Position numbers and translations under genes: made by a program. Shown here piece by piece: positions 1-7,660 of a stretch of DNA of 21,531 nucleotides. Below the pieces are notes generated by a model, which did not search any database, was not told the origin of the DNA, and worked only from the letters and a program-made list of their open reading frames with translations. This DNA is from a virus: the IMG/VR virus record IMGVR_UViG_3300048836_001220, positions 1 through 21,531 of that record, one strand, 5' to 3'. Numbering within the stretch: position 1 is the first letter of the stretch; the number at the start of each line of letters is the position of its first letter.

Positions 1-1101
1 ATGTTGCACTATGCGTCAGGGGCACCGGCCAACGATGACTTCCAAGTGGTCGAGAACCAGTTGGCGAGGCAGCGTCTGTTTTCGGTTCATCCTACCCATA
101 GCAAACCCCTCCGGCGCTGGGTCGATGATCTACACGCTGGCGTTCACTCCTTCCGCGATCAACTCAAGCGCACCCCGAGCCTGAGCGGAAAACTCGCGCG
201 GGCGGATGATCGGATGCGCACGGAACTGGCGGAACGCGGGCACGATCCGGCGACATGGGTGCGATACGAGGACGCGCTACTCGCACTCAGTGAACGCCTC
301 GGCCCCGGATACCCCCGTCGCATCATGCTTGATTCCGGCGCTTTCACGGACTGGAACAAAGGCCATGCAAGCGCCGTGTCGGACGTTGTGCGTTCCTACC
401 GAGGTTTCCTTGACCACGCAGGCGACCTGTTCGACGAGGTATTCCTGATCAACCTCGACGTGATCCCGGAGGTGGATGACCCCGACGATGTGAAGGCTGC
501 GAAGATCAGGGCGTCGGACGAAAACTTTGCGATCTTGAAGGCGGCGTTCCCGAACAACCGTGTGCTGCCCGTCTTCCACCAAGGCGAGGCTTTGAGCCGC
601 CTGACTGAAGTTGTTGTGATGGCCGACGAGTACGTCTGCCTCTCCCCGAACAACAAGGAGCCTGAGAAGGCGCGCGAAATGTGGACACTGTTCCACAACC
701 TCGCGGCTGAGGTCACGAACTGCCACGGCCTCGCGACAACCGGCAACGGCATGATGCGCATATCCGGCCTCTACTCTGGCGACTCGACGTCGTGGCGCAC
801 TCACGGAGGCAACGGCACAATCGACGTTCGCTTTGACGTGGCATGGGATGGGCAGCAAGAGACTGACTGGACCTTGCCCGCCTACCGCAACTTCCACGTC
901 TCTATCGAACGCAACGGATTCGACGGTAAGCGGACGCTACCAAACAACGCGCGGCATATCTCGGAACTGTCCCCTTTCGAGAAATCTCACATCAAGCACC
1001 GGGCAGAGCAGTATCTGCCGTTCCCGATGGTTCAGCTTGACCGCCGCGCCATGAGCATCGTCAGCCTCGGTGAAATCCAGTCAGTGGCGGAGGGAAGATG
1101 A
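1..1101 (+). CDS. TGT/DpdA-like 7-deazaguanine transglycosylase
   Basis: Probable base-exchange enzyme of the tRNA-guanine transglycosylase superfamily, closest in motif pattern to phage and bacterial DpdA-like proteins, which replace guanine in DNA with a 7-deazaguanine. Visible motifs, in family order: LDSGAF (110-115, Asp111 equivalent to the active-site Asp of TDSGG in classical TGT), NLDVIP (151-156), PVFHQGE (190-196), CHGLATTG (241-248) and SGDSTSW (259-265, Asp261 at the position expected for the nucleophile). The CxCxxC zinc cluster of tRNA-type TGT is absent, favouring a DpdA-type or divergent enzyme. At 366 aa it is near usual TGT length, with about 100 residues before the barrel motifs. 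The ATG is the first base of the window, so an upstream start cannot be excluded. Its stop overlaps the next start (ATGA). No preQ0 or preQ1 synthesis genes are nearby, so the substrate would have to come from the host. The superfamily is well supported; DNA rather than RNA as target is inference. Confidence 0.75.
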   Translation: MLHYASGAPANDDFQVVENQLARQRLFSVHPTHSKPLRRWVDDLHAGVHSFRDQLKRTPSLSGKLARADDRMRTELAERGHDPATWVRYEDALLALSERLGPGYPRRIMLDSGAFTDWNKGHASAVSDVVRSYRGFLDHAGDLFDEVFLINLDVIPEVDDPDDVKAAKIRASDENFAILKAAFPNNRVLPVFHQGEALSRLTEVVVMADEYVCLSPNNKEPEKAREMWTLFHNLAAEVTNCHGLATTGNGMMRISGLYSGDSTSWRTHGGNGTIDVRFDVAWDGQQETDWTLPAYRNFHVSIERNGFDGKRTLPNNARHISELSPFEKSHIKHRAEQYLPFPMVQLDRRAMSIVSLGEIQSVAEGR

Positions 1102-2144
1102 TCCTGCCGCCCGACTTCCTTGATCGCCTTAAGGCCGCTCGCGCCTTCACAGGTGCGTTCGCAGAAGCGGCACCGTGGCAACGGCATGTCATCCTGCACG
1201 GCGGCAAACTCTACGCCTCGAACAACAAGCAGATTGTCGAGATCGACTGCGGGATCGAAGGATCGGCCATCCTAACGAAGAAGATGGCGACGCTCATAAC
1301 GGCGATGCAAGGCACCCCGGCAACAATCGAGATCGGGGAATGGGTCCACTTCGGTTGGGAGAACGGGCGCTACCTCAAGGTCAAAAACGAGTACGACCAC
1401 GACGACATTGTAGCGCGGCTGACCGAACTGCTGGATCAGTGGCAAGGGTCTGAAAGCATCGCGACGGTCGATCTTGCAGGCATTGGCCGGGGCATTGCGG
1501 TCACGGACGGCCCGACGATTTCCAGTGGAGCGCTTCCTCCGCGCAACGGTTTCTTTTACTCTGGCAAGGGCACACCATCGTCGCGCCTTGTGCATGGTGA
1601 AGTTGACCTACGCCTCGACGACCTTTTCGGGATCAGACTGTCGGAACTTGCCGCGTCCAAGAAGGCCATCGAACGCGAAATTGACCGCCTCGCCGATGAA
1701 CAGGTTCGGATCGAACGCTTGCAGTCAGAGGCGAGGAAGAAGCTTGAGGCCCACGAGCGCGACGTTGACCGCTTAAACGAGGCCCTTGCGAAGTACCATT
1801 CCAAGGTTGAACTCGACGACAGTGACAGGGAACTGTTGCGGCCAGCCTGCGAGACGACGATCAGGAAAGAGGAAAGCGACGAGCGCCGCGAAACCTTGAA
1901 AAAGGTATCGAAGGAACTGCCGGGCAAGATCAAGGACTGGGATCGTTATTCCGAGACGTCCGACGGCGAGTATGCCTATGTCACCTTCCGGCGCCGGTTG
2001 CCCGCGGCTGACGTGCGCCCTTCGATCAAGAAGCGCATCGCCGAAACACTCAATCAGGTCTTTGCGCCTGACTTCCCACGGGACGAACTGTTCAAGGGGT
2101 GGCCGAGCCTCGGGTCTATTGAAGCAAGGGCGGGTCCATCATGA
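1098..2144 (+). CDS. Unknown protein, beta-rich N half and coiled-coil C half
   Basis: 348 aa, family not recognised. The start ATG overlaps the previous stop as ATGA, so it is translationally coupled to the TGT-like gene. The first 110 residues look beta-rich (for example the stretch around LHGGKLYASNNKQIVEID) and faintly recall sliding-clamp-like phage proteins, but this is only an impression. Residues about 185-300 are strongly charged and heptad-like, with many Glu, Arg, Lys and Leu, so a long coiled coil is likely. No catalytic motif, signal peptide or membrane segment is visible. Given its position it may be an accessory or DNA-binding partner of the transglycosylase; that is guilt by association only. 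Confidence 0.75.
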   Translation: MILPPDFLDRLKAARAFTGAFAEAAPWQRHVILHGGKLYASNNKQIVEIDCGIEGSAILTKKMATLITAMQGTPATIEIGEWVHFGWENGRYLKVKNEYDHDDIVARLTELLDQWQGSESIATVDLAGIGRGIAVTDGPTISSGALPPRNGFFYSGKGTPSSRLVHGEVDLRLDDLFGIRLSELAASKKAIEREIDRLADEQVRIERLQSEARKKLEAHERDVDRLNEALAKYHSKVELDDSDRELLRPACETTIRKEESDERRETLKKVSKELPGKIKDWDRYSETSDGEYAYVTFRRRLPAADVRPSIKKRIAETLNQVFAPDFPRDELFKGWPSLGSIEARAGPS

Positions 2145-2452
2145 TCGCGCTGACTTCCAAGGATGACCTGTGGCGACTGTTCGGCGGTGAAGGGCCGGAA
2201 GCACAAGGAGCTATAGACCTAGCCTACGCTGACTTCTTCGAAAAAACGTCTGTTCTGGACGTCGGCATGAAGAAGGGCTTTCGGCCACGGTTTGCCGTGT
2301 CAGACCCAGACCGCTTCTACCTGCTCCGCAGCCCCGATGTTGAGGCTGTGGTTGATGAAGCACGACTGTATGTCACAGCGGGCAAGATCGGTGGGCCTGA
2401 CCTTCGCGTTGCCTATCTGGGCAACGCATCGAACGTCGTGCGATCAATCTAG
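2141..2452 (+). CDS. Small unknown protein, third gene of the TGT-like operon
   Basis: 103 aa, not recognised. The start overlaps the preceding stop as ATGA, making a three-gene coupled unit from 1 to 2452. The protein is mixed alpha/beta with no cysteine cluster, signal peptide or membrane segment. It ends in tail-to-tail overlap (9 bases) with the minus-strand gene at 2444. Function unknown. Confidence 0.65.
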   Translation: MIALTSKDDLWRLFGGEGPEAQGAIDLAYADFFEKTSVLDVGMKKGFRPRFAVSDPDRFYLLRSPDVEAVVDEARLYVTAGKIGGPDLRVAYLGNASNVVRSI

Positions 2453-3334
2453 GTCCGCTGCCGATTGAATGGCCCGGTCGACTGGGAAGCGAGAAGCCTC
2501 AGCCAATCGTCCTGCCATCAAGCAGCCTTTGCGCGCATCAGCGATGCCAGCCAGTTTTGCGAACGGCAACTTACTTTCGAGGTCTTCCCGATAAGCGCTG
2601 CGCTTTCCGAAGCTCAAGATGCCGGGATGGAAGGCGTCCGCCGCCGCGTTAATCACCTCCTCGACAGCAGCATCGTCATATCTCGAATCTAAGCATTGTT
2701 CTGCTTTGGCCATACTGGAAACCCATGCCTCGAAGGACCGTTCGAAAATCATGCGATATTCGGCGCGGAAGTCCGTTTCGACGCGCTCGCCTTCGCGCAA
2801 GCCCATCGCGACGTAGGAGCAGGACCGGAATTCACTCAGCGCGTTTGACGTGCCATCCAAATTTATCAGTCCGTCAATTGTAATCCCGTCTGAGGTCATT
2901 GCTTCTAGAGCCTGAGCGACATTGTGCTGTTCCTTAATCTCAAATATTCCAGCAGTCTTTTCGCTAACGTCCTTCCTCATCACCTCGAATAGAGCGGTCT
3001 CATCGAAGTCAAAATTTCGGCCTCCTATTTTCACACTCCCAAACGCCTCTTTAAAAGCGCGTTCATCGCGCAGTCCGCGACTATCGAAGAACCTGCCATA
3101 AACGTCAGCGCGATCAGAGACGATGAAATTAATAGACCACACGTCTTTGTAGTTTGAGAGTTGAAGTGTTACGCTTTTTCCTGCTTCGGAGCTCAATGTT
3201 ACAAAACAAGGGTAACCGTTAAAGTTCTTGGAAAAATCCTGCCCAGTTATTGTTTCGGCAGCCGCTGCTCCGGCAGAAAATAGAATTAACAGCGAAATAC
3301 CCACACTTCGAAAATGCCTCGGCCAAATAACCAC
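2444..3334 (-). CDS. Predicted exported protein of unknown function (cargo gene)
   Basis: About 296 aa from a GTG at 3334, chosen because it gives a classic Sec signal peptide: basic RHFR near the N end, hydrophobic GISLLILFSAGA, then AAAE as likely signal peptidase I site. A GGGG stretch lies about 8 bases upstream. The frame stays open upstream to 3502, but that extension is Arg-rich and looks non-coding. The mature protein has four cysteines (in PCFVTL, RSCSYV, EQCLDS and KGCLMA), compatible with two disulphides in the periplasm. Family not recognised. The DNA is visibly richer in A and T than its neighbours and the gene opposes the flanking + genes. Both suggest an independently acquired cargo (moron) gene rather than phage structure or replication. 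Confidence 0.7.
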   Translation of the reverse strand: MVIWPRHFRSVGISLLILFSAGAAAAETITGQDFSKNFNGYPCFVTLSSEAGKSVTLQLSNYKDVWSINFIVSDRADVYGRFFDSRGLRDERAFKEAFGSVKIGGRNFDFDETALFEVMRKDVSEKTAGIFEIKEQHNVAQALEAMTSDGITIDGLINLDGTSNALSEFRSCSYVAMGLREGERVETDFRAEYRMIFERSFEAWVSSMAKAEQCLDSRYDDAAVEEVINAAADAFHPGILSFGKRSAYREDLESKLPFAKLAGIADARKGCLMAGRLAEASRFPVDRAIQSAADLD

Positions 3335-3500
3335 GCCTGAACCCCTAGTTTGGAACGATATGCCGCATCGTAGCCGCCTGACGGTTGAAAGTCGACGAAG
3401 CACTTGATGTTGAGCCAGAATTGTCGTCGAAATTCGACTTCGGTTGACGCAGCGCCGGAGCGGCGTCCAAGGATGCGCCTCAACAATGGGGGCCTTGCTC
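3335..3500. promoter_or_regulatory. Divergent intergenic region with 13-bp palindrome
   Basis: This 166-base gap separates divergent genes (exported protein on -, small protein on +), so it should hold both promoters. I see no convincing sigma70 pair. A perfect palindrome GTCGAAATTCGAC at 3426-3438 is a plausible operator. Assignment is by position and symmetry only. Confidence 0.3.
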
Positions 3501-3710
3501 ATGACCTACGAAGACACAGAGGAAGGGGTCCGCGACATGTTCGCGGGCATAACTGACTTGCCCAATGTCGCCCGCGTTGAGCGGATGCGCAAAGGTGTGT
3601 GGCGGGTCTATTTCGGCGATGGGTCAGAGGCGACGGCCTATCCGCGAACAGCGCGGTTTGAAGAAGACCCCGACACCATGCCGCCAAAGCGCCCGTTTGA
3701 GGCGTGGTGA
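3501..3710 (+). CDS. Small unknown acidic protein
   Basis: 69 aa from ATG 3501 (MTYEDTEEGV...). This start was chosen over the longer frame at 3444 or 3486 because a GGGGG run lies about 8 bases upstream and the extension has no conserved look. It is compact, with a predicted beta hairpin around RKGVWRVYFGDGSEATAYPR, a pattern seen in short phage and plasmid accessory proteins. It converges on the terminase genes, with a hairpin between. Function unknown. Confidence 0.55.
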   Translation: MTYEDTEEGVRDMFAGITDLPNVARVERMRKGVWRVYFGDGSEATAYPRTARFEEDPDTMPPKRPFEAW

Positions 3711-3753
3711 CAGTCGCGCCCCGCGACGATACCCGCGAACCCATGACCCCGCA

Positions 3754-3780
3754 CAGCGCCCGCGCTTTGCCGGGGCGCTG
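3754..3780. terminator. Hairpin between convergent genes, possible bidirectional terminator
   Basis: Perfect 8-bp stem CAGCGCCC (3754-3761) and GGGCGCTG (3773-3780) with an 11-base loop, between the + gene ending at 3710 and the terminase gene ending at 3787. There is no U tract on either side, so it may be a rho-dependent end or only a transcript-stabilising structure. Confidence 0.4.
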
Positions 3781-3786
3781 AGGCAG

Positions 3787-4479
3787 TCAGAAGTATCCGC
3801 GCAGCCTGCCGACGCCGACGTAGCTCTTTTGCAGGCGTTCAGTCTGGAGGTAGGCCAATGCGCAGGCAACGGCGCGGTCGGCATGGTGGCCTTTACCTCC
3901 CCCTTGCAGCACAAGGTTTCCGGCGCTCGTAGTCGCGAGTTCAAAGCTGGCGATCTCCTGCAACAGCAGGTCTTTCTGCGGCAGGTCGCCCGCGATCATC
4001 AAGTCGCCCGTCTCAAAGCCCGATGCCATCGTTTCGAGCAACAGGTTCTTTGAGCAACTCACCTTGTAGCCGTTGCGGTTCATCCCCTCACCGCCCGTCA
4101 TGGTGACGGCCCAGTGTTCGATCCCAGCGGCAAGGAGTTGGTCAGAGAACGGCCCGCCAAGGCCGGACGCGTCAATCGTCAGCACCCATGCGCGCAGCTT
4201 GAACAGGAAGCGCGACAGGTAATTGGCAATGTCCGTGTAGGACGTCTGCGCGATGGTTTCGTGATATACAGCGGTGCGGCGACGCGGGCCAAGAACGAGC
4301 AGTTCGTCTTTCAGCACAGGCAGGCATTCGTCCTTCACGACGACAAGCGCCGTTGGATCATTGCGCCCCAAGTCGCACCCGACTGAGTGACGAGACCAAC
4401 CCGCAATCGACTGGACGCCGGGATCGGCACCCCTGTTCACGGTCACGCGGCCATCTTCATGATAGGTCAAGTCAAGCAT
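3787..4479 (-). CDS. Terminase large subunit, nuclease half (separate gene)
   Basis: 230 aa RNase H-like nuclease of the phage DNA packaging motor; it cuts concatemeric DNA at packaging start and end. An acidic triad is visible: Asp36 in CDLGRNDPTAL, Asp103 in TIDASG, and Asp201 in HHADRAVACALAY near the C end, all in the order known for TerL nucleases. It is encoded apart from the ATPase: its ATG (4479) lies in the -1 frame and overlaps the end of the ATPase gene by 13 bases. A Shine-Dalgarno-like GAGGTG sits about 8 bases upstream, so independent or coupled initiation is likely. Most TerL proteins are a single chain of 450-600 aa; 255 plus 230 aa adds up to that. The intact triad argues against decay. 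A sequencing or assembly frameshift remains possible. Confidence 0.85.
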   Translation of the reverse strand: MLDLTYHEDGRVTVNRGADPGVQSIAGWSRHSVGCDLGRNDPTALVVVKDECLPVLKDELLVLGPRRRTAVYHETIAQTSYTDIANYLSRFLFKLRAWVLTIDASGLGGPFSDQLLAAGIEHWAVTMTGGEGMNRNGYKVSCSKNLLLETMASGFETGDLMIAGDLPQKDLLLQEIASFELATTSAGNLVLQGGGKGHHADRAVACALAYLQTERLQKSYVGVGRLRGYF

Positions 4480-5234
4480 AGGGCTTTCACCTCGTGGTTG
4501 GCCGAGCGGTCGAGGACATCCCACCCGATCAGCGGGACGCCTCCGCCCAAGAATTCGCAAAGGTGTTCTGACCGAAACCGCAGGTCGTTCATGAAACGGC
4601 GGTCATAGGCGACCTTCTCGGTGAGGCGGGGAATATCGACCGACCGCGCATAGATGCGCCGGGTCTTCTTCGACACCCAAGTGTCATAGAAGAACCCCTG
4701 CCGCCCATTGGCCGTGCTGATCATCAGGCACCTGCCCGAGGCCTTTCGCATGGGCAGGAGCGCCGCGATAGCCGCATCCGAGAGGAAGCTGGCTTCGTCC
4801 AGAACCACCGTATCTGCTGTAAATCCCCTCGCCCCGTCTGTGGCAGGAATTGAGATTACACGCCCACCGTTCTGCAATTCGAGTTCGGTCAACGTCTGGC
4901 GGATCACGCGCGGGGCGAAGGGGTCCGCGTTCTTGAAGTCGATCACGCGGCGCAGCAATTCCATCGACTGGCGCTGCATCAGGGCCGCGATCAACACGGT
5001 CTTGCCCCGTGTCGCATCATCCCACGACAGCCCCGCAATGGTCGTTGATTTCCCGACTTGACGCGATGCGAGGCACGTCACGAACTGGTCGTCCGGGTTG
5101 CGTTCGGGGTCCGTCCGCATGATCTCGATCTGGTAGGGGTCAGGCTCCCCAATGGTCATGCGGAACCGCTCCACCGGATCAAGACTGACCGACAGCCCGC
5201 GCAGGAAGGTGTGAAGGTGCTTGTCTTCGATCAC
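4467..5234 (-). CDS. Terminase large subunit, ATPase half (separate gene)
   Basis: 255 aa P-loop ATPase that powers DNA translocation into the prohead. Walker A is ASRQVGKST (56-64), Walker B is TVVLDEA (142-148) with catalytic Glu147, and the coupling motif follows around LMISTANG (about 170). The protein stops right after the ATPase fold, about where the linker to the nuclease should be. The GTG start overlaps the TerS stop (GTGA), and the nuclease gene begins inside its last codons. I looked for a classical X XXY YYZ slippery site across the overlap and saw none, so two polypeptides seem more likely than a programmed -1 fusion. Confidence 0.87.
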   Translation of the reverse strand: MIEDKHLHTFLRGLSVSLDPVERFRMTIGEPDPYQIEIMRTDPERNPDDQFVTCLASRQVGKSTTIAGLSWDDATRGKTVLIAALMQRQSMELLRRVIDFKNADPFAPRVIRQTLTELELQNGGRVISIPATDGARGFTADTVVLDEASFLSDAAIAALLPMRKASGRCLMISTANGRQGFFYDTWVSKKTRRIYARSVDIPRLTEKVAYDRRFMNDLRFRSEHLCEFLGGGVPLIGWDVLDRSANHEVKALCLT

Positions 5235-5806
5235 GGCAGCACCTTCAACACGCGCATTTCGTCAAGGAAGTCGGCCTTTGCTTCGGGATGGCGGTCAAGA
5301 ACGCGGAGGATGATCTCGCGCAGGGTAAGGAATTGCGGGCTTTCGTTGAGGTTCAGGTGGACCGTCAATTCCTTGTTCAGCTTGCCCTGCAACTCAGCCA
5401 GGGCGAGCAGGGACTGCCGGATTTCCCTCAGCGAACCGAGTTGCAACAGGCGATCTTCGTCGCCTTCGGCGTCTTGCAGAAGTGCTTTTAGCTTCTGGAT
5501 CACCCAGCGCAGATCGCCGTCGATTTCGACGCGATCCTCGTTCAGCACCCCCGCCTCGAACTGCTTTGCCGCTAACTTGTCCTGCACCATGACGACGCGG
5601 CGCACGTCCTCAGTGATGTAGGTGTCGCGGAACCGTTGCAGGGTCGTCGTGTCGATCCCGCAGCGACGGGCAATATCGGTCAGGGTGCGCCGTTCAAGGA
5701 CCACATCGCAAACGATCTCGCCCACATCGGGACGCATCAGAAGGACGGGGCGGCGTCCTTGGCCTGCGGGTTTCGGCAAGGCGCGGCGGATAGCATCCAT
5801 GTTCAT
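5231..5806 (-). CDS. Probable terminase small subunit
   Basis: 191 aa. TerS binds the packaging site and hands DNA to TerL. A helix-turn-helix candidate lies around LTDIARRCGIDTTTLQRF in the N-terminal third, followed by a long helical region and a leucine-rich segment, matching the usual DNA-binding plus oligomerisation layout. The ATG at 5806 was preferred over the frame's first ATG (5869) because it gives an ATGA overlap with the upstream gene and has GAGG about 10 bases before it. Position immediately before TerL ATPase supports the role. Exact family not identified. Confidence 0.7.
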   Translation of the reverse strand: MNMDAIRRALPKPAGQGRRPVLLMRPDVGEIVCDVVLERRTLTDIARRCGIDTTTLQRFRDTYITEDVRRVVMVQDKLAAKQFEAGVLNEDRVEIDGDLRWVIQKLKALLQDAEGDEDRLLQLGSLREIRQSLLALAELQGKLNKELTVHLNLNESPQFLTLREIILRVLDRHPEAKADFLDEMRVLKVLP

Positions 5807-6186
5807 TTTGGGTCCATCCTCGGATCGGCGGTCGGATCGGCGGGCGCGCTGCCGTATTGTTTCAGGCATGAACGGTAGTCAGCCATGAGGTCATCCCAAT
5901 GAAGATTCACCACCCCGAGGACTTGTTCCGTCTGCCGAGGAAACGCGTCGAGCGCGCGCTTCGTGAAGGCCTCCTGAACTTCCGGGGATTCGACACGCTC
6001 AAGGATGATGCCCGCGAGCAGGAGAATCGGAACGCGATCACGATCCCGCAGGCGGCGACTGCATAGGATCACGCCGTCCTCCGTGATCCAGATGGTATCC
6101 CGCGCGATAGGATACTTGTGGCGCGGGAGCAGGAAGCGGGCTGCGGTCAGGCGCGCCGCCTGATTGTCAGGGCTTTTGATTGGCAT
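5803..6186 (-). CDS. Unknown phage-type protein upstream of TerS
   Basis: 127 aa, not recognised. It is basic at the N end (KSPDNQAARLTAARFLLPRHKYP) and acidic at the C end, with a central segment around VILCSRRLRDRDRVPILLLAG. It overlaps the preceding gene by 20 bases and the TerS start by ATGA, so it is co-translated with the packaging genes. A packaging-accessory role is suggested by position only. Confidence 0.65.
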   Translation of the reverse strand: MPIKSPDNQAARLTAARFLLPRHKYPIARDTIWITEDGVILCSRRLRDRDRVPILLLAGIILERVESPEVQEAFTKRALDAFPRQTEQVLGVVNLHWDDLMADYRSCLKQYGSAPADPTADPRMDPK

Positions 6187-6805
6187 TTGCGGCCGCCTCC
6201 ATCAACTCGAACTTCTGGCGCGCATGGGCTGGAAGGTCGTCGAGGGTGCGGAAGGTGCGCAGCTTGAGACCTTCGCGTTCAGCAGCCATCTGGCGGTTCA
6301 CGTTTCCCTCGCCCGAGTGCATGTCGGCCCGAATATAGCGGATGCCGTCGTGGGTATCGTCGAAGGAAAAGGTCTTGCTCTTGACGATCTCGGGCTTGCC
6401 CGTGTTCCGCGTCGTCGGGTCTTGCCCGTCAGACGCGATGCGCAGGGGGACGCCACGGGCATCTGCACGGGCCTTTGCTTCACGGTAGGTCTGCGGGTTG
6501 CGGGCCTGTTCGCGGGTCAGGATGATCGCGTTGTGAGTATCGCCCACGCCAGAGGCAAGGCGCATTGTGCCGTCCGGGTTGCGAACAAGGTTTGCATCGG
6601 CAAGGGCCGCGTCGCGCCGATCCTGTTCGAGCTTTTCGAGGAAGGTTGGTTGTTGCGCGCGCTTGCTGTCTTTCTTCTGATCGAGCAGGCGGTCGTTGTG
6701 ATCCTTCACGCCCCGGATGATCTCGTCCTGCTTCTGGACGGTCTCGGTCAGGGAGGCGACTTGCTGGATCAGGGCTCGGAGTGCGGCGGTCGTATCGTCT
6801 GGCAT
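6167..6805 (-). CDS. Unknown coiled-coil protein at head of packaging operon
   Basis: 212 aa, not recognised. The first 70 residues form a likely coiled coil (LRALIQQVASLTETVQKQ and following, then a Lys/Asp-rich stretch); the rest is charged and mixed. AAAGGA lies about 9 bases before the ATG at 6805. It follows a rho-independent terminator (6823-6852), so it needs a promoter of its own or read-through. Scaffold-like, packaging or regulatory roles are all possible; none is shown. Confidence 0.65.
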   Translation of the reverse strand: MPDDTTAALRALIQQVASLTETVQKQDEIIRGVKDHNDRLLDQKKDSKRAQQPTFLEKLEQDRRDAALADANLVRNPDGTMRLASGVGDTHNAIILTREQARNPQTYREAKARADARGVPLRIASDGQDPTTRNTGKPEIVKSKTFSFDDTHDGIRYIRADMHSGEGNVNRQMAAEREGLKLRTFRTLDDLPAHARQKFELMEAAANANQKP

Positions 6806-6822
6806 TGGGCAGTCCTTTCATG

Positions 6823-6852
6823 ACAAAAATGGGCGCGGCGAAAGTCGCGCCC
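6823..6852 (-). terminator. Rho-independent terminator on minus strand
   Basis: Stem GGGCGCG (6831-6837) and CGCGCCC (6846-6852), which on the minus strand is followed directly by ATTTTTG. It lies between the gene ending at 6938 and the gene starting at 6805, about 15-20 bases before that gene's ribosome binding site. It could split replication-side genes from packaging genes or act as an antitermination control point. Confidence 0.6.
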
Positions 6853-6937
6853 TTAAGGTCAGGAAAGGGGTGCGCGCCGCGTCTTGCCGTGATCATGCGG
6901 GGCGCTAAGGTACTGTTGCAACTGAAAGAAAAGGTCT

Positions 6938-7657
6938 TTATGCGGCTTTGACCAACTGTTTGAGGTAGACGCGAAGGCTTGCCCCCGGCTGATATTCGGG
7001 CAGGCGCTCCCCGTGCGATGACCACCTGATTTCGCAATGCGGGAGGGCTGCCCCGAGAGCGTTGATCAGAGCAGCGGTATCACCGTAAATCCCCTCCATC
7101 GCGTTTGCACCCGCCCGCTGTGTCTGCGTGATCGTCCACAGCGCCTCACCGAGTTTGCTATGTGGGGGTGGCAGGGGGCCGAGGAAGCGCGACGTTTCTC
7201 CGTCATTCCATCGACGGGAGGCGCGAATGTGGCCAGCACCCGCGACATAGAAAGGATCGTCGGGGATTTGCAGGTTGATGTCTTCGGGGTCGAGTTGTGG
7301 TGCCGGTGGCCGGATTTTGGGTAGCGGCGCGGGTGGGCGCTTCTTCGGTTTCACCTGCGATATGCGCGCCCACCGATCACGGGCGCAGTCGAGGCGCTGT
7401 GCGAACTGACCGGGAGGGTCGGCCAGACCGTCGAGGATCATCCGCACACGGGCCGCGAGCGCGTCACCATCGAGGTCGAGGTAGGAGCACCACTTGTTGC
7501 GCCAGTATGCAGATTGGCCGTGGCGGTCGGTCAAGTAGCGCATCGCGTGGACGGCGACCGTATCAGCCTGCCGCCTTGTCTCGAACATGTCGGAGATGGT
7601 CTGAGCGAGGATGGCCGCAGCCAGCCTCTGCTCAGGGGTTGAAGGGTTGCCGAGCAC
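6938..7657 (-). CDS. Unknown phage/island protein with Pro-rich linker
   Basis: About 239 aa from GTG 7657, three bases after the upstream stop, so probably coupled. The N-terminal 95 residues are helical, with a HGQSAYWRNKWCSYLDLDGDALAARVRMIL segment typical in style of small phage proteins of unknown role that carry an aromatic/Cys signature. A proline-rich linker follows (KKRPPAPLPKIRPPAPQ), then a C-terminal mixed domain. Function unknown. Confidence 0.65.
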   Translation of the reverse strand: MLGNPSTPEQRLAAAILAQTISDMFETRRQADTVAVHAMRYLTDRHGQSAYWRNKWCSYLDLDGDALAARVRMILDGLADPPGQFAQRLDCARDRWARISQVKPKKRPPAPLPKIRPPAPQLDPEDINLQIPDDPFYVAGAGHIRASRRWNDGETSRFLGPLPPPHSKLGEALWTITQTQRAGANAMEGIYGDTAALINALGAALPHCEIRWSSHGERLPEYQPGASLRVYLKQLVKAA

Positions 7658-7660
7658 GGG

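Noticed and set aside
277-897. 206-aa minus-strand frame opposite the TGT-like gene
   Set aside because: The + frame carries ordered family motifs; the minus frame looks random.
3335-3502. N-terminal extension of the exported protein up to 3502
   Set aside because: Arg-rich and non-conserved in look. The signal peptide needs the internal GTG at 3334.
4467-4560. Programmed -1 frameshift joining the two TerL halves
   Set aside because: The nuclease frame is open through this stretch, so fusion is possible. I saw no X XXY YYZ slippery heptamer, and a good ribosome binding site precedes the nuclease ATG. Left as an alternative only.
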